Shown: in pieces, positions 17,358 to 26,546 of the stretch
Position numbering within the stretch: the first letter of the stretch is position 1
Layout of the letters: each line of letters starts with the position of its first letter
DNA from: Flavobacterium sp. LC2016-13
Lineage (GTDB): Bacteria > Bacteroidota > Bacteroidia > Flavobacteriales > Flavobacteriaceae
Assembly (NCBI RefSeq): GCF_009707955.1
Contig: NZ_WMDQ01000004.1
Span: 62,001 to 126,000 of the forward strand
Reading direction: 5' to 3'
DNA length: 64,000 nucleotides
The notes under the pieces: model-generated
Seen by the model: the letters and a program-made list of their open reading frames with translations, nothing else
What the model was told of the DNA's origin: nothing
Database searches by the model: none
Position numbers and translations under genes: made by a program

Positions 17358-18572
17358 TTATTGAACTAAACTTATTATTTTTTGTTCGATCGTTTGAGTT
17401 GAAAAAGGTTCAATAACCTTTTTTGAATCGGCACTTATTTTTTCCCATACTTCTTTGTTTTGGTACTGCAAAAGTATATTATCAACAATTTCCTCACTTG
17501 TATTTCCAACAATGTTATTTCTGTTTTCTTCAAAATCAAAACCTTCTGCTCCAATATCAGTTGTAACCAATGGTAAGCCAAATTCTAAACTCTGCCCTAT
17601 TTTGCCTTTAATTCCGGCTCCGTATCGCAATGGTGCAACGAAAATACGTGAGTTTAAAAAATACGAAGAAACTTCTTCTACATAGCCAACAATTTTGAAT
17701 TTATCAGAATTCAAATTTACTATCGAATCAGGAGCATTACTTCCTACTATAGAAATCGAAATTTCAGGATTTGATTGCCATAATAAAGGCATAATTTCTT
17801 CTGCTAAATAATGTACAGCATCAACATTTGGTTTGTGGTCAAAACCTCCAATAAATAATAAATCTTTTCGATCCTCAAATGAAACCGATTTTTCATTTTC
17901 TATATATTGATGAATATTTCCAATACTGATTATTTTAGAATCCTGATTGTAAAATTCCTTTAAAGTTTCTTTTTCAACATCAGATATTACGATGATTTTA
18001 TCTGCTTTTTGGCAATTATCAAGCTCTAGTTTCAAGTATTGATCAGCTTCTTTCATTATTTCAGGATCTCCTATCAATTCAAATTGTCTTTTGAATCTTA
18101 AATAGTGAAAATCAACCATATCAAAAAAGACTTTTATTGACGGTTTATTTTCCTTAACAATTGGATAATATTTTGCAAAAATTTCAGGCCTGTGTAGCCA
18201 GGCAAAACTTGCAAAAGGAAGAACTTGCTTTATAAAATCATTTTTGGTAACTAATTTCCCAGATTTATCAACACTTGGTTCATAAACTACAGCGCCTAAA
18301 TCTTTAAAATACTGTACATAATTGGTTGTAAAACGATGTTCCTTAAAATCAGCCAGCAAAAAAACACCTATTTTATTTGCAATAAGTAATTTTATAATTT
18401 CTGTTAATCGTCTTGATCCTGAATCTTTATCATACTCTGGCAGTTTAATATCGACTATAATAACATTTGTATTGTATTTTAAATTTGCTGTAAAGTCAAT
18501 TTGCTTGTTTTCTTTTTTTAGCCTTTTAGCCAACGATTTTAATCTAAAATATAACTTAATTGATTTAAACAT
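17358..18572 (-). CDS. Glycosyltransferase (GT4-like)
   Basis: A 404-residue GT-B protein. The N-terminal part has NVIIVDIKLPEYDKDSGSRR, found in a group of flavobacterial glycan-synthesis transferases. The C-terminal Glycos_transf_1 domain has DLLFIGGFDHKPNVDAVHYLAEEI and VAPLRYGAGIKGKIGQSLEFGLPLVTT, which includes the donor-binding region. It is predicted to build a surface polysaccharide at the inner membrane. It starts 11 bp after the stop of the next gene upstream (18584-19762), so the two form a leftward operon. Confidence 0.88.
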   Translation of the reverse strand: MFKSIKLYFRLKSLAKRLKKENKQIDFTANLKYNTNVIIVDIKLPEYDKDSGSRRLTEIIKLLIANKIGVFLLADFKEHRFTTNYVQYFKDLGAVVYEPSVDKSGKLVTKNDFIKQVLPFASFAWLHRPEIFAKYYPIVKENKPSIKVFFDMVDFHYLRFKRQFELIGDPEIMKEADQYLKLELDNCQKADKIIVISDVEKETLKEFYNQDSKIISIGNIHQYIENEKSVSFEDRKDLLFIGGFDHKPNVDAVHYLAEEIMPLLWQSNPEISISIVGSNAPDSIVNLNSDKFKIVGYVEEVSSYFLNSRIFVAPLRYGAGIKGKIGQSLEFGLPLVTTDIGAEGFDFEENRNNIVGNTSEEIVDNILLQYQNKEVWEKISADSKKVIEPFSTQTIEQKIISLVQ

Positions 18573-18583
18573 TTTTTGTTGAA

Positions 18584-19762
18584 TTATGCTGTTGTATTTG
18601 ATTGGATGTTAGTTAGAAAAATATTATCTAGCACCTCGTATGTTTTCTTGACGTCAAAATTTTCTTCAAAAAAATTCTTAGCCTCTAAATGGTTTTTATT
18701 ATAAAAATCTTTATCATCCAAAAGTTTACAAATATACTGCGAAAACAATAAAGGATTGTTCGTTACCAGACATCCATTATTTATTTTATTCAACAAACCA
18801 TCGACGCCTCTTTCAGTGCATACAACCGGAATCCCGTGCGATAAAGATTCTATAACTTTTATTTTTACACCGGTACCAGACAACATTGGGCAGATTGTAA
18901 TTTTGGTTTTATTATAAATATCATCTAAATCTTCTATAAATGATAAATTTTGAACATTTTCAAATTTTGGAATATGATTGTTGATTTTGCCTACTACAGT
19001 GATTCGTATATTTTTTGGCAATGTTGGATAAACCTCAGTAAAAAACCATTCTGCCGATTTTATATTATGAAAATTTTCACTGGCAACATACGTTATATCA
19101 ATTGTTTTTTCTGTTTTGGCTGAAGTTTCAACATTATTAGGCAAACCATGAGTAACCAAACTTACCGGACTCTTTATAAATTGAGAAAAGAGATATTTTT
19201 CTTCGTTTGAAATTACCCAAATATTATCAAATTTCTGCATCAGATTGATTTCAGTTTTAAAATATTGATCTAAAACAAATTTTTTATTAGACTGAAATTG
19301 TGATGTTAAAAAATCATGTGTATCAATAATCCATTTTGAGTTCTTTGCCTTAATCACTTTATCTAAAAGTGGTACCCAATAAGCATAGGAAATTATTATA
19401 ATATCGTAGTTATTATCATTTACTATTTTTAAAAATTGTTCTTTATAACCATATTGGGTTCGGTCAAAATCTCTAATAATATTTCCAAGCTGCTTATTTA
19501 TTTGTCTCGGAAAAGAATAATCAAAATAATAATGAAGACGATTATCCGTTTTATTATATCTATTTAAAAGAAATCCATCATTAATTAATTTTTCGTTTTT
19601 CAATTTAACAAGTGATCCTTCTTCGAAGGCTTCTGATTTTTCTGCCACAAGATCAACGTAAAAGTTTCTGATTTTAAAGTAGTTAAGCAATGCTAAAGCT
19701 CTGGAATTGTTTCCCTGGCTATAAGATAATGGGTTCTCAGGGTAGAAATATAAAATTTTCAT
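18584..19762 (-). CDS. Glycosyltransferase family 4
   Basis: A 392-residue GT-B enzyme starting MKILYFYPENPLSYSQGNNSRALALLNYF. The C-terminal domain has DITYVASENFHNIKSAEWFF, RITVVGKINNHIP and CPMLSGTGVKIKVIESLSHGIPVVCTERGVDGL, a clear donor-binding motif. The ATG at 19762 is preferred over an in-frame start at 19825 because the extra residues are hydrophobic and unlike a glycosyltransferase N-terminus. It is first in the leftward pair with 17358-18572 and may act on the same glycan. Confidence 0.9.
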   Translation of the reverse strand: MKILYFYPENPLSYSQGNNSRALALLNYFKIRNFYVDLVAEKSEAFEEGSLVKLKNEKLINDGFLLNRYNKTDNRLHYYFDYSFPRQINKQLGNIIRDFDRTQYGYKEQFLKIVNDNNYDIIIISYAYWVPLLDKVIKAKNSKWIIDTHDFLTSQFQSNKKFVLDQYFKTEINLMQKFDNIWVISNEEKYLFSQFIKSPVSLVTHGLPNNVETSAKTEKTIDITYVASENFHNIKSAEWFFTEVYPTLPKNIRITVVGKINNHIPKFENVQNLSFIEDLDDIYNKTKITICPMLSGTGVKIKVIESLSHGIPVVCTERGVDGLLNKINNGCLVTNNPLLFSQYICKLLDDKDFYNKNHLEAKNFFEENFDVKKTYEVLDNIFLTNIQSNTTA

Positions 19763-19831
19763 TAGTAGGAAATATATTAAATTACAAAAATAAACTATTT
19801 TTAACATTTCAAAAAATTCTATCAAAATAAT

Positions 19832-20725
19832 ATGCTTGATATTGCTATTTTAATAAAAACATATAAAGACGATTATGTTTCCTATAAAAAATTAATGAAA
19901 TCGATAAAAAATTTTAATATCGATAAAATTCCTGTTTATATTGCAATAAACGATCGTGATTACGATTACTTTTTAGCAAAAAATACTGATCCTGAATTAA
20001 ACCTGCTTAATGATTCTGACATCTACAAATGTGATATAAAAGATCCCTGGAGATACCAACAAGTAATAAAAAGTAAATTTTACAGATTAAATATTTGTAA
20101 AAACTATCTTTGTATTGATTCTGATAGTGAATTCATAACTCCGTTTAGAAAAAGTGATTTTCTATTTGATGAAAACACGCCTTATACAATTATGCATGAA
20201 TCTAAGCCTTTTCTGGAAATGGTTAATCAGATCGATTTAGATTCAGACACAGTTTTTTTTAAAAATGCATCAACTGTAACACAAAAATTAATTGGCAATG
20301 AACATAATAAAATATGGGATTACGGACCTTCTCCATATTTATGGTCTTGTGCTGTGTGGAAAGATTTTAACGAAACCTTTTTGGCTTCAAAAAATATATC
20401 TTTTGAAGATTTTATGAATGAAATAGAAGTTGATTCACCTCCTTCAGAAACTATTATTTATGGAGAATACCTTTTAAAAACAAATCTAATTCCGATTTAT
20501 CCAATAGAAGGTCTTTTCAAAGTCTATCATTATAAGAAACAATTTTTAATAGAAAAAAGGTTTTATAACATCGAAAAATTAAAGAAGGTCTATTTAGGTG
20601 TTATTTTTCAAAGTAATTGGGACAATAAAAGTATATTGACCAAATATTTAAACAGAAAGAAAAGAAAAATAAAACTTATATTTTTGAAAATTAAAAATGT
20701 TTTAAATATTCAAAGCAAAAAATAA
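19832..20725 (+). CDS. DUF6492-like putative glycosyltransferase (GT-A type)
   Basis: A 297-residue protein beginning MLDIAILIKTYKDDYVSYKKLMKSIKNF, a family-2-like start. It has KNYLCIDSDSEFITPF, where DSDSE is a DxD-type metal and nucleotide-sugar motif, then SPYLWSCAVWKDF and DSPPSETIIYGEYLL. The pattern resembles DUF6492 proteins, which are regarded as glycosyltransferases. The C-terminus is very basic (LNRKKRKIKLIFLKIKN) and may bind the membrane. It is the last gene of the glycan block; tsaC follows after 22 bp. Confidence 0.7.
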   Translation: MLDIAILIKTYKDDYVSYKKLMKSIKNFNIDKIPVYIAINDRDYDYFLAKNTDPELNLLNDSDIYKCDIKDPWRYQQVIKSKFYRLNICKNYLCIDSDSEFITPFRKSDFLFDENTPYTIMHESKPFLEMVNQIDLDSDTVFFKNASTVTQKLIGNEHNKIWDYGPSPYLWSCAVWKDFNETFLASKNISFEDFMNEIEVDSPPSETIIYGEYLLKTNLIPIYPIEGLFKVYHYKKQFLIEKRFYNIEKLKKVYLGVIFQSNWDNKSILTKYLNRKKRKIKLIFLKIKNVLNIQSKK

Positions 20726-20747
20726 AAAAGAATTTAATACCCAGATC

Positions 20748-21308
20748 ATGAACGAAGAAATACATAACGCTTACGAAATCATTAAAGAAGGCGGAATCAT
20801 TTTATACCCAACGGACACAGTTTGGGGAATTGGCTGCGATGCTACCAATCCTGAAGCTATTGCCAAAATATATAAACTGAAACAACGTGCAGAAACTCAA
20901 AGTATGATTGTTTTGATGAATGGTGAAAAGATGATGTATAATGTATTTAAAAACATTCCTGAAGTAGCCTGGCAAATTCTGGATTTATCTGAAAAACCAA
21001 CAACTTTAATTCTTGACGAGCCCAGAAATGTCGCTAAAAACATCATTGCAGCTGATAATTCACTTGCAGTTAGAATCGTAAAAGAACCTTTTTGCTTTAA
21101 ACTATTAGAGCGAATGAAAAAGCCTTTAGTTTCAACATCGGCTAATATTTCGGGACAGCCTACTCCTATCGCTTTCAAAGATATTAATCCTGAAATTATC
21201 AAAGGAGTTGATTACGTAGTAAAATTAAATCAGGATAAAATTGCCGGAAAACCTTCAACAATCATAAAGTTGACAAATGATTCGCAGGTAAAAGTAATAC
21301 GTAAGTAA
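20748..21308 (+). CDS. Threonylcarbamoyl-AMP synthase (TsaC/Sua5/YwlC family)
   Basis: Makes threonylcarbamoyl-AMP from threonine, bicarbonate and ATP, the first step of t6A37 modification of ANN-decoding tRNAs. It has GGIILYPTDTVWGIGCDATN, then IYKLKQRAETQSMIVLM and PLVSTSANISGQPTPIAF, all typical of the YrdC fold. At 186 residues it is the short TsaC form without the Sua5 C-terminal domain. It is essential in most bacteria and here sits just after the glycan cluster. Confidence 0.95.
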   Translation: MNEEIHNAYEIIKEGGIILYPTDTVWGIGCDATNPEAIAKIYKLKQRAETQSMIVLMNGEKMMYNVFKNIPEVAWQILDLSEKPTTLILDEPRNVAKNIIAADNSLAVRIVKEPFCFKLLERMKKPLVSTSANISGQPTPIAFKDINPEIIKGVDYVVKLNQDKIAGKPSTIIKLTNDSQVKVIRK

Positions 21309-21386
21309 TTTTAGATTGCAGATTTTAGAGTTTAGAATTTTAAAATCTGCAAGAAAAAAATCTTTGAACCTTTGCTACTCTGAACC

Positions 21387-22511
21387 TTATAAAGTTTTCA
21401 AACTTTGAATCAACCAATCAATATCTTCTTTGGTATTGTAATGGCTAAATGAAATTCGGAGATTGGGTAATTTTAAATCAGCCTCCGAAAGCATTTCTTT
21501 TAAAACATGAGAAGGTTTTATGCTTCCAGACTGACATGCACTTCCTCTTGAAACTGCAATACCTTTCATATCTAAACTAAACAATAACATCGAAGTTTTA
21601 TCTTCAGAAAAAGGTAAAATAATATTGATAATATTGTAGAAATCTTCTTTTTTTCCATTGATTCTAAATCCCGGAAAATGAATTTCAAGCTGATCAATAA
21701 GATATGTTTTTAAACCTGAAATATACGTTCTTTCCTCATCTAAATTTTCATAAGAAATAGACAATGCTTTTGCCATTCCGGCAATTTGATGCACCGCTTC
21801 AGTTCCTGCGCGAAGTCCTTTTTCCTGCTCTCCACCAAAAATCAAAGGCTGTAAACCTGAGTTTTTACGAACAAATGCAAAACCAACACCTTTTGGTCCG
21901 TGAAATTTATGTGCACTCGCGACAATAAAGTCAATAGGCGTTTTTTGAAGATCAATTTCCGTTTTTCCAACAGATTGAACCGTATCCGAATGAAATAAGG
22001 TATTATATTGCTTGCAAATAACACTAACCCTCTCAAGATCTAAAATCGTTCCTGTTTCGTTGTTTACGTGCATTAAACTCACTATTGTCTTTTTATCTTC
22101 AGACAATAGATTTGATAAATGTGTTAAATCAATACTCCCGTCATGATTTATCTTTACATAATCTACCTGAATACCAAACTCAGCTTCTAATACTAAAACA
22201 CTATGTAAAACCGCATGATGCTCTATTTTCGTCGTAATAATGCGTTCAATCTTAAGATTTTTTACAGCAGAACGAAGAATCCAATTATCAGCTTCAGTTC
22301 CTCCTGAAGTAAAAATAATTTCCTGTGCAGAACAGTTTAAATGTTTAGCAATACTTTTTCTTGAAAGTTCTAAAATGGTTTTTCCATTACGTCCAAAACT
22401 ATGTGTAGAAGACGGATTACCAAAATCTTCAGTCATAACTTTTGTTATTTCCTGAATAACTTCAGGTCGCATGGCTGTAGTTGAGGCGTTATCGAGATAT
22501 ACTTTTTTCAT
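21387..22511 (-). CDS. Cysteine desulfurase (NifS/IscS family)
   Basis: A PLP enzyme of 374 residues that takes sulfur from cysteine for Fe-S clusters or tRNA thiolation. It opens with VYLDNASTTAMRPEV, has SGGTEADNWIL for PLP phosphate binding, ASAHKFHGPKGVGF with the Schiff-base lysine, and GSACQSGS with the active-site cysteine. The ATG at 22511 is supported by an exact -7 element 5 bp upstream that lies inside the longer reading from 22556. No iscU or other Fe-S gene is adjacent, so the assignment to IscS, NifS or a tRNA-specific enzyme is open. Confidence 0.94.
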   Translation of the reverse strand: MKKVYLDNASTTAMRPEVIQEITKVMTEDFGNPSSTHSFGRNGKTILELSRKSIAKHLNCSAQEIIFTSGGTEADNWILRSAVKNLKIERIITTKIEHHAVLHSVLVLEAEFGIQVDYVKINHDGSIDLTHLSNLLSEDKKTIVSLMHVNNETGTILDLERVSVICKQYNTLFHSDTVQSVGKTEIDLQKTPIDFIVASAHKFHGPKGVGFAFVRKNSGLQPLIFGGEQEKGLRAGTEAVHQIAGMAKALSISYENLDEERTYISGLKTYLIDQLEIHFPGFRINGKKEDFYNIINIILPFSEDKTSMLLFSLDMKGIAVSRGSACQSGSIKPSHVLKEMLSEADLKLPNLRISFSHYNTKEDIDWLIQSLKTL

Positions 22512-22516
22512 CGGGA

Positions 22517-22524
22517 CAAAGTTA
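22517..22524 (-). promoter_or_regulatory. -7 element of the cysteine desulfurase, nearly touching the ATG
   Basis: On the minus strand TAACTTTG, an exact TAnnTTTG match, ends only 5 bases before the ATG at 22511. Transcription would begin at or next to the start codon, so the mRNA could be leaderless. Confidence 0.6.
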
Positions 22525-22572
22525 AGAAATATCAATTGTCTATTCTTAAATATCATTTGCCAAATTTTTCAC

Positions 22573-22580
22573 TATTTTTG
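22573..22580 (+). promoter_or_regulatory. -7 element of the lipoprotein gene
   Basis: TATTTTTG matches TAnnTTTG and lies 14 bp before the ATG at 22595. A TTTG lies upstream at 22556-22559, a shorter spacing than usual. Confidence 0.5.
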
Positions 22581-22594
22581 ACCCAAATAAAATT

Positions 22595-23578
22595 ATGATG
22601 AGAAAATATGCAAGCCTACTGTTATTCGCACTTTTATTAAATGGTTGCGATGATGGTGATATAACTGTTGAACAAATAGATTTTGAAACTGTTGAAGCAA
22701 AAAATTGTACGACAGATAATCTTTTAGTTTATAAACTTAAAAGCCAGGAATCATTATTATTACAAGTGCCCGAAGGTACTTTTACAGAGGATGAAACACC
22801 ACTCAATGTTCCGGATCAACATAATATTGACAATACAAGTTACCGATTGGTTTACAGAGGTTATGATGGAGCAATAACAGGTACAGATATTTGTAGTTTA
22901 ATTCCGCCCGCTACTCCTAAAATCATCAATGAATGGTATGCAAAATCAGGGTTAATGGAAATTACAACAACAGCAACTCATACCCCAAATGCAACTGGCA
23001 ATGGTAACCGAATTACAGGATACAACCATAATATTTCTATTAAAAATGTTACTTATGCAGTTAATGGCGTTGATGTAACAGTACCTGAAATAAAATTTGG
23101 TGATTTTGCGACAGGAGTTACAAATACATTAGATTTAGCTTTTGATGACACAGCAGCACAATGTTCTACATCTGGGCAAATCTATAATTTTATAATTTCG
23201 GGAGCATCCATAACAATTGATGATGTAGATGCTAGTTTAATTCAAAATACTGTTACTCCTCTAAATACACCAAGAACAGCAGTAATAAGTTCTACGAAAA
23301 ACAAACTTTTATACCGAGTTTATAATAGTACTTTAAACGCCGATTATTTCTGTAAAACGCCTGTTCCTTCTACACCAACTTTAAGAGAAACATGGGCTGG
23401 AGTTGACGGTGTTGCAAATGTAAGTGGCTATATAGAAGTAACTACAACTACCAACGGACCAAATACATTTTTGCACACTATTGTTCTTAAAAATGTAACG
23501 CTTGCAAAAGGAAATAGCAGCTTTAAATTAGGAGATAGTTTTGCGATTGGATCATTCTCTACAGTAGCTACACCCTAA
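22595..23578 (+). CDS. Exported lipoprotein with two repeated domains, unknown function
   Basis: A 327-residue protein with a lipoprotein signal (LLFALLLNGCDDGD, Cys at residue 18). The rest is two related halves. Each starts with a cysteine-containing segment (CTTDNLLVYKLKSQES; CSTSGQIYNFIISGA), continues with a segment ending RLVYRGYDG or LLYRVYNST, then a second cysteine and a TPKIINEWYAKSG or TPTLRETWAGVDG turn, then a beta-rich stretch ending in IKNVT or LKNVT. The repeat suggests an internal duplication. It is probably attached to the outer membrane. No family is recognised. Confidence 0.75.
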   Translation: MMRKYASLLLFALLLNGCDDGDITVEQIDFETVEAKNCTTDNLLVYKLKSQESLLLQVPEGTFTEDETPLNVPDQHNIDNTSYRLVYRGYDGAITGTDICSLIPPATPKIINEWYAKSGLMEITTTATHTPNATGNGNRITGYNHNISIKNVTYAVNGVDVTVPEIKFGDFATGVTNTLDLAFDDTAAQCSTSGQIYNFIISGASITIDDVDASLIQNTVTPLNTPRTAVISSTKNKLLYRVYNSTLNADYFCKTPVPSTPTLRETWAGVDGVANVSGYIEVTTTTNGPNTFLHTIVLKNVTLAKGNSSFKLGDSFAIGSFSTVATP

Positions 23579-23626
23579 ATAATTTATATCTGATTTTTTT
23601 AAAATCACAGAATTTATTTTTCTTAC

Positions 23627-23690
23627 AAAAAAAACGTCCGTTTTCTTTCTAATTCAATATGAAATTAGGCTTGAAAACGGACGTTTTTTT
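23627..23690. terminator. Terminator between the lipoprotein and the Smr gene
   Basis: A long hairpin, left arm 23627-23645 and right arm 23673-23690, with A-run and T-run flanks and a smaller inner hairpin (CTAATT...AATTAG) in its loop. It lies between convergent genes and can serve both. Confidence 0.85.
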
Positions 23691-23728
23691 ATGCCTTTTT
23701 TTGAACTTTTCAACCTTCAAAAAAATGC

Positions 23729-24280
23729 TTATTTATTATTTTGTCTAAAATAAACTTCAGTTGCGCCTAAGCCATATTTTTGATAATTGGCATCCTGAAA
23801 ATCCAATCCGTCGTAACGGCCTAATAAAAAATCAAGTTCAGCTTTTAGAATTCCTTCGCCAACTCCGTGAATAAAAACAATTTTGGGAATACGATTTCTG
23901 ATAGCAAATTCAATATGTCTTTTTGCCGTTTCCGTTTGCAAAGTCAGGATATCATAATTTGACATTCCGCGTTTATTAGGAACCAGTTTTTCAATATGCA
24001 AATCAAATTCAGGAGCAGCAATTTCGCGTTTATCCTTCTTTTCTTTTACAAAACTTCTTGGTTTTGGCTCTGTTTTTTCTTTTGTAATCTCATCTACATT
24101 AATTCTTTTAATAGAATTCATTAAATTACTGGAATCTTGTATTTTAAGTAATTCGTTGACAAAAAATGTCATCATAAATCCATCTTCAGTTTCAATCAAA
24201 ACTTCTTTGTTTTTAACTGAAATCACTGTTCCGTTTATAGCCTCGTCTAAAACCGAAACCTTATCTCCTTTAGTCAGCAT
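23729..24280 (-). CDS. Smr domain protein (MutS2-C-like, DUF2027 type)
   Basis: A 183-residue protein. The N-terminal part (LTKGDKVSVLDEAINGTVIS) is a KOW/Tudor-like beta domain, followed by a basic linker and a C-terminal Smr domain with the DLH motif (FDLHIEKLVPNKRG) and IVFIHGVGEGILKAEL, the HGxGxG motif. Smr domains nick or bind nucleic acid or act on stalled ribosomes. The ATG at 24280 is preferred over 24322. It overlaps the end of the 61-residue membrane protein gene by 11 bp, so the two are translationally coupled. Confidence 0.9.
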   Translation of the reverse strand: MLTKGDKVSVLDEAINGTVISVKNKEVLIETEDGFMMTFFVNELLKIQDSSNLMNSIKRINVDEITKEKTEPKPRSFVKEKKDKREIAAPEFDLHIEKLVPNKRGMSNYDILTLQTETAKRHIEFAIRNRIPKIVFIHGVGEGILKAELDFLLGRYDGLDFQDANYQKYGLGATEVYFRQNNK

Positions 24281-24455
24281 CCTGTTCTTCTTTTTCCTGA
24301 TTTTTACTTGGTGTTTTTGCACTCAACTGCATCATTCCATACATGAAAACCGCAATCGCAATAACCATAATATAGATATTTTTTTCTGCTGAAACCTGCT
24401 CATATAGCGCAACTGAAATTGCAAGAATCATTATTAAAATTTTAAAAGCTTTCAT
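24270..24455 (-). CDS. Small membrane protein, unknown function
   Basis: A 61-residue protein with two hydrophobic stretches (FKILIMILAISVALY; IYIMVIAIAVFMYGMMQL) separated by a short VSAEKN loop, and a charged KNQEKEEQDAD tail. It is preceded by an exact -7 element and overlaps the Smr gene by 11 bp, so it is the first gene of a two-gene operon. No family is recognised. Confidence 0.75.
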   Translation of the reverse strand: MKAFKILIMILAISVALYEQVSAEKNIYIMVIAIAVFMYGMMQLSAKTPSKNQEKEEQDAD

Positions 24456-24474
24456 ATTTTAAAGTATAAGAATT

Positions 24475-24482
24475 CAAAAGTA
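24475..24482 (-). promoter_or_regulatory. -7 element of the small membrane protein/Smr operon
   Basis: TACTTTTG on the minus strand (24482 to 24475) matches TAnnTTTG, 19 bp upstream of the ATG at 24455. Confidence 0.55.
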
Positions 24483-24577
24483 TGAAACTTTAAAATACTA
24501 GTTCTCACCTCTTGAAATGTTATCGAATATTTTTTCGTAAAATTGTAAAAAATAAAGTTGTGACTTTAGAGAAATTC

Positions 24578-24844
24578 ATGCTGCCTTGTTTATTCAAAAA
24601 ACTGTTCGGAATTGAATGTCTGGGCTGTGGTTTTCAACGCGCATTATTCTTACTTTTTAAAGGTGACTTTTTTGCCGCTTTTAAGATGTATCCGGCACTT
24701 TATTCTACACTTTTGTTTTTAGGATTTGGAGCTTTTTATCTTTTCAATAAATCACAAAATCATCAAAAAACGCTTTGGATTTTAGCAGCCATAAATGGAT
24801 TATTTATGATTGTTGGATATTACTTCAAACACTTTTATTTTTGA
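24578..24844 (+). CDS. DUF2752 small membrane protein
   Basis: An 88-residue protein from the ATG at 24578. It has the DUF2752 signature CLFKKLFGIECLGCGFQRAL (paired cysteines then QRA) followed by two hydrophobic segments. The function of the family is unknown. Upstream in-frame GTG (24560) and TTG (24512) starts are possible; the residues TLEKF directly before the ATG look plausible as part of the protein, so the start is uncertain. Confidence 0.8.
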   Translation: MLPCLFKKLFGIECLGCGFQRALFLLFKGDFFAAFKMYPALYSTLLFLGFGAFYLFNKSQNHQKTLWILAAINGLFMIVGYYFKHFYF

Positions 24845-24859
24845 TTTTTAAAGCTCAAA

Positions 24860-25567
24860 TTATTTCTTAATCTGGTTTAAAATATCATTCATCATTTCGA
24901 TTTGCACTTTCTGAATTTCGATTAATTCTTGTTGCTGATGCATAATCAAATGATCAATTTTATCATGAATCATTCTAATTTCTAATTCAGATTTCAGGTT
25001 AATCATATAATCTTTTTTGGCACGGTTTCGATCTTTTTCTTCCTGACGATTTTGGCTCATCATAATAACCGGAGCCTGCAAAGCTGCAATACAAGATAAA
25101 ATCAAATTCAGTAAAATAAACGGGTACGGATCAAATCCTTTATTGACCAAAATATAAACATTCGAACCAATCCAAAGAACGATAAAAAGTAAAAATGAAA
25201 TTATAAAAGTCCAGCTTCCACCAAAGTTTGCCACCTTATCAGCAATTTTTTGACCAAAATTTCTAGTCTCCTCTTCGTCTTCAACAATACTTACAATCGA
25301 TTTATCTTCTTTTAAAGATTCGATTACACTTTTTTCAAGATCTGAAAGTGCCCCGATTTCAGTAGATAAATAATTCGAAACATATTTCTGACGATAAGAA
25401 TTAAGCTCTTTTACGGCAATAAAATCATCATCGCAAAAAGAAGGATGGTCCTTAATAATAAGTCCTAAAATTGGATCGTGAATAGATTTTCCTGAAACTT
25501 TTTCTTTTGAAGGAAAAGACAGGTTAGAAATAGAACTTTTAAAAGTCGGATCGTTTTTCATTTTCAA
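24860..25567 (-). CDS. DUF1003 membrane protein
   Basis: A 235-residue protein. The DUF1003 core is at about residues 115-200: FGGSWTFIISFLLFIVLWIG, then FDPYPFILLNLILSCIAALQ and PVIMMSQNRQEEKDR. It has two transmembrane helices and a C-terminal coiled coil with IDHLIMHQQQELIEIQKVQIE. The N-terminal 100 residues hold a conserved GLIIKDHPSFCDDDFI. The role is unknown. Confidence 0.9.
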   Translation of the reverse strand: MKMKNDPTFKSSISNLSFPSKEKVSGKSIHDPILGLIIKDHPSFCDDDFIAVKELNSYRQKYVSNYLSTEIGALSDLEKSVIESLKEDKSIVSIVEDEEETRNFGQKIADKVANFGGSWTFIISFLLFIVLWIGSNVYILVNKGFDPYPFILLNLILSCIAALQAPVIMMSQNRQEEKDRNRAKKDYMINLKSELEIRMIHDKIDHLIMHQQQELIEIQKVQIEMMNDILNQIKK

Positions 25568-25754
25568 TTTGTTTTATAAGCGAATTTACGCATTTAACTT
25601 CTTAAGAATCATATAAATTATTAGGCTCTAAATTCTTTTATTTTATCACAAATACAATCCTCAAAACAAAATTTCTTTAGGTAATTCGTGCCTTTATTTA
25701 CAAAAAACGTCTTACTTTTAACGTTTCAAATTTATCCATTCAATTTTTAAAATT

Positions 25755-26546
25755 GTGTCAAAAAATCTCATCATACAAAATATAAAAGCTTTAAAAAGCC
25801 ATTCAAATATTAATTACGGAATCAAAACTAAAACAGAAGATTTTACAGAAAAACTTTTCTACGCTCTTTTTGATTCTAATGCAGCTTTGGATGAAAGCAT
25901 CGACGAACTCGAAATATGCTTTAAAGAAATTGCAGTTTTAGCCTGCAAAAAACCAAATAATTTATGCGGATCAATGTGGGACCGCTTTTTAGAGAAACTG
26001 CCTGGTGTTTTAGAAAAACTAAATCAGGATGCTGAATATATTCTGGAAAATGATCCTGCATCAAACAGTATTGATGAAGTTTATTTGGGATATCCCGGTT
26101 TTTATGCCATTGCTATTTACCGCTTAAGTCACGAATTATATCTTCTTGATTTACTATTATTTTCACGATTGATGAGCGAATATGCCCATAGAATTACGGG
26201 AACTGATATTCATGCGGGAGCTAAAATTGCTTCTCCGTTTTTTATTGATCATGCCACCGGAATTGTTATTGGTGAAACTACCATAATCGAAAAACATGTG
26301 AAAATTTATCAGGGAGTAACGCTTGGCGCGTTGAGCGTAAGTAAAGAAATGAAAAACGCAAAACGTCATCCTACCGTAGAAAAAAATGTATGCATTTATG
26401 CCAATGCGACAATTTTGGGAGGACAAACTATTATTGGTAAAAATAGTATTATTGGCGGAAACGCATGGGTTACAAAATCGATCCCCGATGGTTCTATTGT
26501 CATGAACACAACTACAACTGAAGTTAAAATTAAAGAAATTAAATAA
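25755..26546 (+). CDS. cysE: Serine O-acetyltransferase
   Basis: Makes O-acetylserine from serine and acetyl-CoA for cysteine synthesis. A 263-residue protein of the EpsC-like type. The catalytic region is YAHRITGTDIHAGAKI, then FIDHATGIVIGETTIIE and VKIYQGVTLGALS, followed by hexapeptide repeats (ATILGGQTIIGKNSIIGG). It starts with GTG at 25755, directly before SKNLIIQNI. Its stop TAA shares its last A with the ATG of the cysteine synthase gene, which marks a two-gene cysteine operon. Confidence 0.95.
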   Translation: MSKNLIIQNIKALKSHSNINYGIKTKTEDFTEKLFYALFDSNAALDESIDELEICFKEIAVLACKKPNNLCGSMWDRFLEKLPGVLEKLNQDAEYILENDPASNSIDEVYLGYPGFYAIAIYRLSHELYLLDLLLFSRLMSEYAHRITGTDIHAGAKIASPFFIDHATGIVIGETTIIEKHVKIYQGVTLGALSVSKEMKNAKRHPTVEKNVCIYANATILGGQTIIGKNSIIGGNAWVTKSIPDGSIVMNTTTTEVKIKEIK

